Assembly (NCBI RefSeq): GCF_027921745.1
Contig: NC_079238.1
Span: 3,100,001 to 3,164,000, forward strand
Direction of reading: 5' to 3'
Origin: Schizosaccharomyces osmophilus
Lineage: Eukaryota; Ascomycota; Schizosaccharomycetes; Schizosaccharomycetales; Schizosaccharomycetaceae
Length of the DNA: 64,000 nucleotides
How positions within the stretch are numbered: the stretch's first letter is position 1; the number at the start of each line of letters is the position of its first letter. A program made the position numbers and the translations under genes. Positions 33,909 through 43,843 of the stretch are shown in pieces. The notes beneath the pieces are model-generated. The model did not search any database, was not told the DNA's origin, and was given only the letters and a program-made list of their open reading frames with translations.

Positions 33909-35516
33909 ATGAGTTCTGAAGTTAAAAGCGCAAGCTCTCTTGGTAAGAGAAATTAAAATTCTTTTTATATAAGTGAAACTAACCGTATATAGCGGCCAAA
34001 TATGACTTGTCGCAAAAAATTATGCAGCATCTTGACCGCCATTTAATCTTTCCTTTGTTGGAGTTCTTGTCTTTGAGAAACACACATAATCCTAAGGAAT
34101 TGTTACAGGCCAAGTATGACTTGCTTAAGGATACCAATATGACAGACTATGTCGCTAATTTGTGGACGGAGCTCCATGGCGGTCAAACAGATGAAGCTTT
34201 GGCAAATCAATTTGCTGAGAAGAGAAAGAGCGTTTTGGATGAGCTCTCCGAGCTAGAGGAGGAAGTCCAAGGAATTTTGGGTGTTTTGGAAAACCCAGAT
34301 TTGATTGCTGCCCTCCGTCAAGACAAGGGCCAAAACTTGCAACATTTGCAAGAGCACTATAGTATTACTCCCGAAAGAATTGCTGTTTTGTACAAGTTCG
34401 CTCAGTTTCAATATAACTGTGGTAACTATGGTGGTGCTTCTGATTTGTTGTATCATTTCCGTGCATTCAGCAAGGATGCCGACTTGAATGCTTCTGCCAC
34501 CTGGGGCAAATTTGCTTCTGAAATTTTGACTGTTGATTGGGATGGTGCTATGGAAGAGTTGGGTAAGCTTCGGGAAATGGTTGATTCTCGCAGCTTTAAA
34601 GATGCCGCTGTTCAATTAAAGGATCGTACCTGGTTATTACACTGGTCTTTATTCCCCTTGTTCAACCATGCCAATGGTTGTGATACTCTTTGTGATTTAT
34701 TCTTTTACACACCATACCTGAATACTATTCAAACCTCATGCCCCTGGTTGTTGAGATATTTGGCGGTGGCTGTTGTTACCAACCAGAATAATGCTAATCA
34801 GAAGCCCCGTAATCCCAGACAATCTTATCAGCGCCGTATGCGTGATCTTATCCGCATCATTAACCAAGAGAGCTACGAGTATAGTGATCCTATAACTTCC
34901 TTTGTTTCTGCTTTATACTCTGAAGTTGATTTTGAAAAGGCCCAACGCTGCTTGAGAGAGTGCGAAGAAGTTTTGAAGACTGACTTTTTCCTTGTTTCTC
35001 TTTGTGACCACTTTATGGAAGCTGCTCGTAAGCTCTTAGCTGAAGCTTACTGCCGTATCCATAGTGTCATTAGTGTCGATGAGTTGGCCAACAAGTTGGA
35101 GATGGACAGCGCTCAGCTCATTCAACTTGTAGAAAACCAAAATAATGCTTCCAGCTCTACTGCCGCAGCTGCTTCTAGTCAAGCTAACCTGGATGAGTCA
35201 GATACTGCCTCTTCTACAGCTGGCGCTGGAGATATCATTCCAGAGACCGAGACTACAACGGAAGCTGAAGAGCCTGAACCCGAACCTCAATTTGGTTTCA
35301 AGGCAAAGATGGATGGGGTAAGTAAAAAGAAAGATATAGAAAACAAACTATGTTTAACTATGCTAACAATTATAGGAATCTATTATCATTGAGCATCCCA
35401 AGTATTCTGCTTTCCAGCAAATTATTGATCGCACAAAGTCTTTGGGATACGAAAGCCAAAATTTGGAGCAAACTCTTTCTCGGAGCATTGCTGATCTTAA
35501 GCTTCCTTCAGCTTAA
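33909..35516 (+). CDS. int6: Translation initiation factor eIF3 subunit e (Int6)
   Basis: PCI-domain subunit of eIF3; in S. pombe Int6/Yin6 defines one of two eIF3 complexes and affects stress resistance and the proteasome. Exons 33909-33942, 33993-35317 and 35376-35516 give 499 residues. Introns have GTAAGA...CTAAC...TAG and GTAAGT...CTAAC...TAG. The first spliced segment reads AAKYDLSQKIMQHLDRHL, then IFPLLEFLSLR, the conserved eIF3e N-terminus. The PCI domain lies at about 220-400. The C-terminus has an Ala/Ser/Glu-rich linker and a short conserved end (EHPKYSAFQQIIDRTKSLG). The 34-nt first exon is easy to miss. Confidence 0.95.
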
Positions 35517-36194
35517 GGAACATATGAAAACACGGTATTCTGTTGTACGGAATAGGACGTTAAAGATCTAAAGAAAGCTCTTTTTTTTTCAGGTTGGGTT
35601 GATTGGTCCTGCCAGTATAGTATGTAGCTTTGGTGTTTTATAAAAAAGAAAATAACGGAATTAATACAATTTTTGTTTAAGCCACCATAAACATGCGATG
35701 GAACACTTGTTTTTGGGAAACATATGTTCCAATTCTGACTTGCATCATTCCGAATAGAAATTTGATATTTTTCAATGCAAACAAAACTTGACAAACATAT
35801 AAGATAGTAATATGTCGCCAATGACTTCAAATTTTGTTTCAAACTGGTACAAAGTACCTCTTTAAGCCTATGTTTTTACATAGATTATTTTATTCATTCT
35901 ACCTAGCTGGTACTTAGTTTTACTGAAAAAAAGATTAGAAGAAAATAAGGAAAATTGTTGATAATGATTCGGTGACATCTTTTAACGCATTGGAAAGCAT
36001 GATTACGGTACTCGATTTAGCGGGGACAAGGTATGACTTAAAGTTTTGTTTTTGCTTTGCATCTAGAAATCGTACACTTACTGACTGCCTTTACAAGCTT
36101 ATCTTTCCTAAAGCCACAACACCTGATTGACATTGGAAGTGAAGAGGTTTAACCGTCATTAGAAATTGGCTGTAATTTGGAAACTTATAAGAAA
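35517..36194. other. int6-OSBP spacer
   Basis: About 680 nt, A+T-rich, without a supportable gene. Confidence 0.4.
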
Positions 36195-37787
36195 ATGTCG
36201 AAAGAAAGCCAACTCGAAATAAAGGAAAATCAGGATCCTAATGCAGGTTCTGAGGAACTAGTTGGTGAAGAGGGACAGGTGGAAGGATACCAGAAAGAGG
36301 AAGGAAAATTTAAGCTGGTTTTGTCGATTTTAAAACAGTGCATTGGAGTGAAAGACATTGCATCCTTACGTTTCAGCCTGCCAGCTCAACTTTTGGAACC
36401 AGTAGGAAATTTGGAGTACTGGAATTATGTAGATAGACCCGATTATTTTGCAACTATGGGTGATGATGATGATGATCTTGAGCGCATGCTGTCTGTTTTA
36501 CGCTGGTGGTTCACAAAGGATTTAAGATTTATACGGGGTCGTGTAGTGAAACCGTACAATTCAGTTTTAGGGGAATTTTTTCGCTGCAAATGGGATGTGG
36601 AGCAGCCGTTAGTTCGTGAAGATCATACCATTGATCCTGAATCATCTCATCTTCCATTATACAAGACGGAATACACTGAATCGACAAAGTACCCAATAGG
36701 AACCGGGTACTACCGCCCTTCGACATCTCGATCACAATCGAGCAAAAGCATAATGGGGAAGAAGACAACGAAGAAGAGCTCGAAATATAACGTCTCCGAC
36801 GAGAACGCTTCTGCTTCCGTTCCTAACTTGAACCAGGATTCCCTTACTTCATCGCTTTCAAATCTACAACCTCCAAGCTCTGCAAGTGCAAACGAACGTC
36901 ACGAGTCCATGAACCCTTCCTCCGATTCCATGCGCTACAATGATATGCAATCCGGACTCAATCCTCCTCAAAAGCATCCCGTAGTATTCATGGCTGAGCA
37001 AACTTCCCATCATCCGGCCGTCAGCGCTTATATTGTTACATGTCCCTCCAAAGGAGTAGAAATTTTCGGTCAAGATCAAATTTCCGTTGGGTTTACTGGA
37101 ACCTCTTTTAAAGTTTCCTCTGGGCACCTCAATAAAGGTGTCCATGTTCGTTTCAATCACCGAGACAATGAAGAATACCTATGCACACATCCTTCTGCTT
37201 CCGTTGGTGGAATCCTTCGAGGCAATTTGCATATTAATATGCAAGATTCAACATATATTACTTGTCCTAGAACCCGGATCAAAGCTATAATAACTTATGT
37301 AGAAGAACGCTGGCTTGGGAAACCAAAGAGCTTAGTGGAGGGTGTCGTTTTTCGCTATGACCCTGAAGATGACTGTTATGATACTATAAAATCAGTTCCC
37401 AATGATTGTATTTTGGCTACCCTCAAAGGAAACTGGAGAAACTGCATCTTCTACAACTACGCTGGTGATTCCGAATCGAAGATGCTAGTTGATTTGAATG
37501 AACTTGATTTAGTCCATAAGCGCTGTCCTCCTCTAAATAGACAATTTCCTTTTGAATCTCGCAAGATTTGGTATCCTGTTACTCAGAACATTGTTAGCAG
37601 GCGATACCCCCAAGCCACCAAGGCTAAGCAGGAAATAGAAGAACAACAAAGACAATCTTCTTCTATGCGTCAAGAATCGAGCACTGAATGGAAACCACGC
37701 TTTTTTATTCCAGACAATGAGAACGGCCATCCCATTTTAACAGAAGCTGGCAAAAATGTCCTTTTAGAAACTCTAGGTGAACACTGA
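36195..37787 (+). CDS. Oxysterol-binding protein-related protein, short (ORP) type
   Basis: Lipid-transfer protein of the OSBP/Osh family that moves sterol or phosphoinositide between membranes. Single exon, 530 residues from the first in-frame ATG (MSKESQLEIKENQD). The ligand-binding domain starts near residue 45 (LVLSILKQCIGVKDIASLRF, SLPAQLLEP) and contains KPYNSVLGEFFRC and the family fingerprint EQTSHHPAVSAY near 270, with Thr and Ala variations on EQxSHHPP. There is no PH or ankyrin domain. A Ser/Lys/Asn-rich insert (about 175-255) interrupts the domain before the fingerprint. The C-terminus (KPRFFIPDNENGHPI) is near family standard. S. pombe has an ORP at this place (I recall SPBC646.08c). 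Confidence 0.9.
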   Translation: MSKESQLEIKENQDPNAGSEELVGEEGQVEGYQKEEGKFKLVLSILKQCIGVKDIASLRFSLPAQLLEPVGNLEYWNYVDRPDYFATMGDDDDDLERMLSVLRWWFTKDLRFIRGRVVKPYNSVLGEFFRCKWDVEQPLVREDHTIDPESSHLPLYKTEYTESTKYPIGTGYYRPSTSRSQSSKSIMGKKTTKKSSKYNVSDENASASVPNLNQDSLTSSLSNLQPPSSASANERHESMNPSSDSMRYNDMQSGLNPPQKHPVVFMAEQTSHHPAVSAYIVTCPSKGVEIFGQDQISVGFTGTSFKVSSGHLNKGVHVRFNHRDNEEYLCTHPSASVGGILRGNLHINMQDSTYITCPRTRIKAIITYVEERWLGKPKSLVEGVVFRYDPEDDCYDTIKSVPNDCILATLKGNWRNCIFYNYAGDSESKMLVDLNELDLVHKRCPPLNRQFPFESRKIWYPVTQNIVSRRYPQATKAKQEIEEQQRQSSSMRQESSTEWKPRFFIPDNENGHPILTEAGKNVLLETLGEH

Positions 37788-38512
37788 CTGAAAAGTTTAC
37801 ACCAAAACTAAAGAAGTTTTAAGCATTGAAGTTTATAAGTTTTTGCTCATTAAGCTATGTATCTTATATTATTGACCTGGATGTTAGGCTTTTTTAGGGA
37901 ATGGAAGAATAAATTATTACTTATGAGTCTAATTTCTTAATTGGTTTTTTTCGTCTCGCTTTGTTTTATGTGTGTGCTAGACAAGATTTTTTGATGATAG
38001 TGACTATTCTGTCTAGTAAATTTGATATTTTTCAGTAATGAACATTGTTTCGTCCATGCAATCAATTTACGCTTTGTGGATCAATGTCTGTTTATGAATA
38101 TGTTATCATTCAGTCTGTGCTTGCAGTTGATGTGAAGAATCTCTCGATCTGTTTCGACACAGTTATAGTTGTCTTTGGTAGAATCTGCTGACTGTTTAAA
38201 GCATGCTGTCGACTTCGTTATTTTTTTTATGTTTTTATCCACCTATTATGTGGAACATATTTAATACAGAAATTTACTGTTTATGATAAAACGAGATTAT
38301 ATTATTCAGTCTTTGACTCCATTTACTTCTACCTTTGAACATATATGATGATCTTATTAGATTAATCCAAACCACTTTAAACAATACGAATGGAGTTGTA
38401 GCACTTTAGAGAGACATCGGGTATGTAGAACTGCCAGTAGGATGTGTCTCACGAAAGCATGAAGTGAAACCTAACAACAACACATACCTTAGTACAAAGA
38501 GTTTGCGAGGAA
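37788..38512. other. OSBP-tsc13 spacer
   Basis: About 725 nt. T-rich, with scattered TATA-like stretches; no gene is seen. Confidence 0.4.
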
Positions 38513-39508
38513 ATGAGTATCAGTTTAGCTTCTAGAGGAAGGAAAATTAAATCTTTACCTAAAAATCTCGAGTTTCCTTTGGATGGTTCAATTGACCAAC
38601 TGAAGGAAGAGATTTCTCAAAAAACTCGACTACCCATTGAACGGTTAAGACTGAGTACAGTCGACGGTACAGTGCTTATACCAGGGAAAACACTTAGAAA
38701 GTTTGGAATCGGCACTGGAACGACTATATGGGTAAAAGATCTAGGACCCCAAATAGGTTGGAGGACAGTCTATGTAATCGAGTACTTAGGTCCATTAATT
38801 ATCCATTCTCTTTTTGTTTTGGGTTTGAAACATGTATATCGACAGGAATTTAACCTGTCATTGAATCAAAAGATTGCCTTTATTATGATCATCTTGCATT
38901 TCTTGAAGCGTGAATATGAAAGTATATACGTTCATCGCTTTTCTTCTGCAACTATGCCGTTCCGAAATATTTTCAAGAATTGCTTTCATTACCACGTCCT
39001 TTCTGGTTTACTTCTTGCCTTTTTTATTTATGGTCCATGGCATTCCCAGGACTACATTTGTCCTAAGCTACTTGCCTTTTATAGTTTTGGTTGGACCGTA
39101 AGTTTTATTTCTTATCCAGATGTCAAACAGACACATCCATTCTTTGCTAACGCTTCTAGGTTTCCTTGCTATCCAACTTGAAGATTCATTTGAAGCTTCG
39201 GGATTTACGTCCTGAGGGTTCTTCCAAGCGTGCCATACCTTATGGATTTGGCTTCAACTGGGTTTCCTGTCCCAATTATTTTTTTGAATCTCTTGAATGG
39301 TTGTTTTTTGCTTTAATTACCAGGTCTTGGGCTTGTAAGTGAATGAATATTTTCTGCTTTGAAATCTAACCCAACTTTAGCTTGGCTGTTCTTGGCTGTT
39401 GGAAGTGCACAAATGTGGGTATGGGCTCAAAAGAAGCATCAGCGTTATGTCAAAGAATTCCCCAATTATCCCAAATCTCGTAAAGTCCTTATCCCTTATT
39501 TCATGTGA
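38513..39508 (+). CDS. tsc13: Very-long-chain enoyl-CoA reductase Tsc13
   Basis: Last step of each very-long-chain fatty-acid elongation cycle in the ER (trans-2-enoyl-CoA to acyl-CoA, NADPH). Exons 38513-39097, 39160-39334 and 39381-39508 give 295 residues, the length of the S. pombe protein as I recall. Introns have GTAAGT...CTAAC...TAG twice. The N-terminal ~75 residues form a ubiquitin-like fold. Several membrane segments follow (YLGPLIIHSLFVLGL, NQKIAFIMIILHFL, YHVLSGLLLAFFIYG). The family signature VHRFSSATMPFRNIFKN and the active-site segment IPYGFGFNWVSCPNYFFE are intact. It ends with the basic tail SRKVLIPYFM. Confidence 0.95.
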
Positions 39509-39918
39509 GGTACAAGACGCCTTTTCCATTTGGTTTCGTTTGATCTTTGCCTCATATACTTATGCTTGTTTTCCTTACATAGTTTTCATTCACGTGATGT
39601 TGAAACGTTAGAGTTTTTACCTTATTTACCCATACGGCTTGCTTCAGTCTTCCCTATATAGTCTCGCGCTACCATTGCCTATGCCCAGCCTTACAAGTGC
39701 TTCTTATTTTCGACAATGATATAATTTTACTATGTGAAAACAACTACATGTCTTAAACTCTCACTTTACCCCAAGTTTTTCCCCAAGGCAGGAGTATTAA
39801 ATTAAAACAAGCATACGTAAATAAACACCAATAAACCTTATCTCGTATTGGAGATATGCATTTAAAAATAATTTAATGATGGATTTGGAAAATTGAATAG
39901 CTCCTTTTTATGCAGATC

Positions 39919-39929
39919 TGTTTGTTTAC
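39919..39929 (-). promoter_or_regulatory. FLEX element 1 of agn2
   Basis: GTAAACAAACA on the minus strand, a perfect 11-base Mei4 FLEX core, 138 nt upstream of the agn2 ATG. Confidence 0.6.
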
Positions 39930-39938
39930 TATTTCGGA

Positions 39939-39948
39939 GTTTGTTTAC
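39939..39948 (-). promoter_or_regulatory. FLEX element 2 of agn2
   Basis: GTAAACAAAC on the minus strand (10 of the 11 core bases), placed about 20 bp after element 1, so on nearly the same face of the helix, and 11 bp before a TATAAA. Confidence 0.55.
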
Positions 39949-40066
39949 ATTGAAATTACTATAAATTCTAGGATAACCCAGTACTATCTCTGTGCCCATA
40001 CCTCTTACTACCAAGTCATTCCTTTATTGTTTTATTCCATCAAGAAGCAAGTAACTTTTAATATCC

Positions 40067-41482
40067 ATGGGAACCGATATTTGTTTTGCGAAAAAAATAC
40101 CTCAAAAATTTAAATCCTTCAAGTTCAAAAACCTTTTCAAGCATACGCCATTCTCCCCTTCTCATAAACAGTCTCAAGATGTAGCAGTGGAAACGGCTGA
40201 TCTTCCTGAAAAGGCTGTTGTAGCCCACTTCATGATGGGTTTGACAAGCACTTATCAACAGGCTGACTTTGAGTGGGATATTAACAATGCTATTGGTTAT
40301 GGGTTAGACGGATTTGCTTTGAACTTTGGCAACGATAGTTGGATGATGGAGAAGCTTCAGCTAGTGTATAAAGCTGCTGATGCAGTAAACAAAAATTTCA
40401 AGCTATATTTGAATTTGGACATGGCAGCAATGGGCAGTGTTCCCGCTAGTGTTGTGACAAATTATGTCAAAACGTTTGCCCAGAGTAAACACCAAGCTAC
40501 CATTGATGGTAAAGTATTGGTTGGAACATTTTCTGGAGAAACAGTTACTTTCGGAGAGGCCAATGCTAACAATGGTTGGCAAACCGAAGTCAAAGACGCA
40601 TTAGCATCCGCTAAAATTGATATCTTCTTCTTGCCTTGTTGGTCCCTTGACGCTAGCGACATTTATGAAAATAATACTGTTGCTGATGCATTTTTCAAAT
40701 GGAACAGTTGGCCTTACTACAGTGGAACTCCTCTGTCTGATTCCGAAGATCAAACCTTCTTGCAGCATGCCAAGTCCACAAAAAAGAAGTATATGGGCGG
40801 TGTAAGTCCATGTATGTTCACCCACTTTGCCTCGAAAAATTTTGTATTTTTCTCGGAGGGCTTGTGGTATAGTAGATGGATGCAAATGATTCAACTTCAA
40901 CCCGACTATCTTCAGGTTATTACTTGGAATGACTATGGTGAAAGCCATTACATTGGTCCTACAAACAATAATGCAGCATTCCCTGTAGATGGTACCAATG
41001 CTCACGATTGGGTTGATGCTTTCACCCATGTTCCATTGGCCGCAACTTTGCCTTACTTTATTCAAATGTACAAGCAAGGAACAACTGGTCTTCCATCTAA
41101 CTTTCAAGGCCCTTCAACACTTTTCTATACTTATCGCATTCATTCTAAGAATGCTAAAGCTAATGGGGATTCAATTGGCCAACCTGACAACAGTCAGAAT
41201 TCTAAAGATGAAATTGATGTGATTGCCTTTTCAAGCTCTAGCTTCACTTTGAAGGTGTCTGTAAATGGTACCGTTTTGGGTAGCGCTAACATGAAAGCTG
41301 GTGTGACAGCAAATAGTTTCAGCTTTGTACAAAACAATGCAACTGTTTCTGGTCTTCCTCTCTTCCAAATCTTCAAGGGAGCTAGCGAAGTATCACAAGG
41401 TACCGGCCCGCTTAGTATTTTAGCAGATGACAGCGTTCCTCAATACAACTTCAATCTTAGTTGCGGTGCAGTTTATTGGTGA
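40067..41482 (+). CDS. agn2: Endo-1,3-alpha-glucanase Agn2 (GH71), ascus-wall endolysis
   Basis: Agn2 hydrolyses (1,3)-alpha-glucan of the ascus wall from the inside to free spores; its relative Agn1 is secreted and separates daughter cells. Single exon, 471 residues. There is no secretion signal, as expected for Agn2. The first ~40 residues are strongly basic (KKIPQKFKSFKFKNLFK) and look like an extension. The GH71 domain starts at VVAHFMMGLTSTYQQADFEW and contains AIGYGLDGFALNFG, FKLYLNLDMA, FFLPCWSLDASDIY and LQVITWNDYGESHYIGP. A C-terminal beta-domain follows. Upstream FLEX sites fit sporulation-specific expression. Confidence 0.92.
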   Translation: MGTDICFAKKIPQKFKSFKFKNLFKHTPFSPSHKQSQDVAVETADLPEKAVVAHFMMGLTSTYQQADFEWDINNAIGYGLDGFALNFGNDSWMMEKLQLVYKAADAVNKNFKLYLNLDMAAMGSVPASVVTNYVKTFAQSKHQATIDGKVLVGTFSGETVTFGEANANNGWQTEVKDALASAKIDIFFLPCWSLDASDIYENNTVADAFFKWNSWPYYSGTPLSDSEDQTFLQHAKSTKKKYMGGVSPCMFTHFASKNFVFFSEGLWYSRWMQMIQLQPDYLQVITWNDYGESHYIGPTNNNAAFPVDGTNAHDWVDAFTHVPLAATLPYFIQMYKQGTTGLPSNFQGPSTLFYTYRIHSKNAKANGDSIGQPDNSQNSKDEIDVIAFSSSSFTLKVSVNGTVLGSANMKAGVTANSFSFVQNNATVSGLPLFQIFKGASEVSQGTGPLSILADDSVPQYNFNLSCGAVYW

Positions 41483-42194
41483 TAATTGTAGATTACTAAT
41501 GTTATTAAGATGAAATAACCCGGGATTTAATGGGTGAAAAAAATACTTACTTTTGATGGCTTTTTGCAATAAAGGAATGCACTTTGGTTTTTTACTAAGT
41601 AAAAGGCCAAGCCTTACCGATTACGGTTTTTCTTAATTAAATTAATTATTCTAATTTGTTTTTCTAAAAAGTTATTGTGAGGATCGGCGATAGTTTTGGT
41701 GGTCAGTATTCGTAACTTCCTTTGTGTATGTGATGTTTTCATTTATTGGGTATTATTAACTGCTGTTAAAGGTTTATAATGTTTGGTTTCAATGGCTGGG
41801 TGAATTTTGAGTGTTTTGTTTTCTGTATTAACTGTTATGTTTAAAATGTTTTGAATGGGGAAGTTTGTAGAGTTGGGAGCAGAGAAGATATAGAGGCAGC
41901 TAGGAGGTTTAAATGATTACATTCTTTTAATTATGCAGAATTAATCCTTTACAATTTATTTTAACTGAATGAAGCGACAAAATTCATTTAAAATTACAGT
42001 ATCAAGTAATTCGTTAACGATAATCTTATATGCTGAGTGATATTATATTAACAAATTAATGAACGTTGCTATGATAAACATACGCGGGGATTACAAAGCG
42101 AAGGTAGACGACCTACTTTGGGTAAAAACTCTTTATTTCCACCACAACCAAGTAGAAAACTAACTGGGTTAAGTGAAAACATAATAGAAAAAAC
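41483..42194. other. agn2-erg9 spacer
   Basis: About 710 nt, A+T-rich, with no gene. I looked for a sterol-regulatory (Sre1) element for erg9 and saw no convincing copy. Confidence 0.4.
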
Positions 42195-43592
42195 ATGCTA
42201 TCTGAATTATCAAATCGTGTTGAAGAGTTTCGATGCATATGTCAATATAAGTTATGGCACGATGTACCAACTTTCGCTGAAGACGAAGAGCTTCCTCATG
42301 ACATTCGCCAATGCTATATCTTTTTGGACAAGACATCTCGATCCTTTTCAGCAGTCATCAAGACACTTCCAGATCAACTGAGAGAAGCTATAATGCTGTT
42401 TTATCTGATCCTTCGAGCATTGGATACAGTGGAGGATGATATGACCTTGCCTTTAGACAAGAAAATTCCTATATTAAGGTCATTCCATGAGAAAATTGAA
42501 CAAAAAGGGTGGAATTTTCAGGAGTCTGGTCCCAATGAAAAAGATAGGGAAGTCTTAGTAAAGTTTGATATCGTTATTTCTGAATTCCTAAAGCTTGATG
42601 AAGGCTATCGAAACGTTATTCGTAAAAGCACCAGAGAAATGGGTGAGGGAATGGCTCATTATGTGACTTTGTCTGGAAAGAACGATGGATTTTCTGTTAG
42701 TACGGTACATGACTATGATCAATACTGTCATTATGTAGCTGGATTGGTGGGTATTGGATTGTCACGGTTGTTTGCCGAGTCTCAATTGGAAGATCCAGAA
42801 TTTGCTCATGCTGTAACCATCTCCAACTCTCTTGGTTTGTTCTTACAGAAGACAAATATTATCCGTGATTATCGTGAAGACTTTGATGATAACAGACACT
42901 TTTGGCCCAAAGAAATCTGGTCAAAGTATGTCACGAACTTTGGCGAATTTTGCCAACCGGAAAACTCAGAAAAAGCACTTACTTGTCTTTCTGAAATGAC
43001 TGCTAATGCTTTAACTCATGCTACGGATGCTCTCACCTACATTGCTTCTTTACAGGACCAGAAAATTTTTAATTTTGTTGCTATCCCTCAGGTTATGGCC
43101 ATTGCAACCCTATCAGTTGTTTTTAGAAACCCTACAGTGTTCCAAACTAACGTTAAGATCCGCAAAGGTCAAGCAGTTCAGATTGTACTTCATTCCGTTA
43201 ACATAAAAAATGTTTGTGATTTGTTCTTGCGCTACACTCGCCAGATTCATTACAAGAATACGCCTAAGGATCCCAACTTTTTGAAAATTTCTATTCAGTG
43301 CGGAAATATTGAACAAGCCTGCGAAACAATCTTCCCTCGTCGTTACCGCGAACTTTACGACAAGGTATTTTCTGAGAAGCTTTTCCAAGAAAAGAAGGGA
43401 AACGTAAAGGATGAATCCGCGAAAGTTGCTATTTCCGAAGAAGTTCGTCAACAGCACAAAAAAGATATGACTGATCTCGGTATTAGTGTCGGTATCGTTT
43501 TATTGATTGTATTCAGTTGTGTGGGTATTCTCTTTTACGTTCTTGGCTTAAGCTTTTCAATTTCAGATTTGAAGAATTTAAAATTGATGTAA
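42195..43592 (+). CDS. erg9: Squalene synthase Erg9
   Basis: Condenses two farnesyl diphosphates to squalene with NADPH, the first committed sterol step, on the ER. Single exon, 465 residues. The two Mg-diphosphate motifs are DTVEDD (residues 77-82) and DYREDFDD (from 225), the latter followed by NRHFWPKEIWSKY. The active-site stretch MGEGMAHYV lies near 150. A hydrophobic C-terminal helix (about 430-452, VGIVLLIVFSCVGILFYVLGL) anchors it facing the cytosol. Convergent with pla1. Confidence 0.96.
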   Translation: MLSELSNRVEEFRCICQYKLWHDVPTFAEDEELPHDIRQCYIFLDKTSRSFSAVIKTLPDQLREAIMLFYLILRALDTVEDDMTLPLDKKIPILRSFHEKIEQKGWNFQESGPNEKDREVLVKFDIVISEFLKLDEGYRNVIRKSTREMGEGMAHYVTLSGKNDGFSVSTVHDYDQYCHYVAGLVGIGLSRLFAESQLEDPEFAHAVTISNSLGLFLQKTNIIRDYREDFDDNRHFWPKEIWSKYVTNFGEFCQPENSEKALTCLSEMTANALTHATDALTYIASLQDQKIFNFVAIPQVMAIATLSVVFRNPTVFQTNVKIRKGQAVQIVLHSVNIKNVCDLFLRYTRQIHYKNTPKDPNFLKISIQCGNIEQACETIFPRRYRELYDKVFSEKLFQEKKGNVKDESAKVAISEEVRQQHKKDMTDLGISVGIVLLIVFSCVGILFYVLGLSFSISDLKNLKLM

Positions 43593-43843
43593 TAATATAG
43601 AAAAGCTCACGTTAATATGGTTAATTTGAAATTAATTTCAGCATAATTTAATCTCATTACTTTTGAAGTATTGGTTGTATATTGAAAGCCTTATTTTCAT
43701 TTCATCTTCATTTCCTATTACGAAATTAAGCAGTTTAGCATAATAAAAAGAAAAAGCTAAAAAGACTAAGAAATATTATTTTAACAATCAGTAGCCACAC
43801 TTAAGGTGTACATATACCTGTTTTTCCTTTTCTGTTTATACAT

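Larger units (their letters stand above)
39509..40066. promoter_or_regulatory. agn2 promoter region
   Basis: A 558-nt spacer after tsc13. Its last 150 nt hold two FLEX-type elements and a TATAAA (39960-39965), in that order toward agn2. Nothing else is recognised. Confidence 0.5.
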
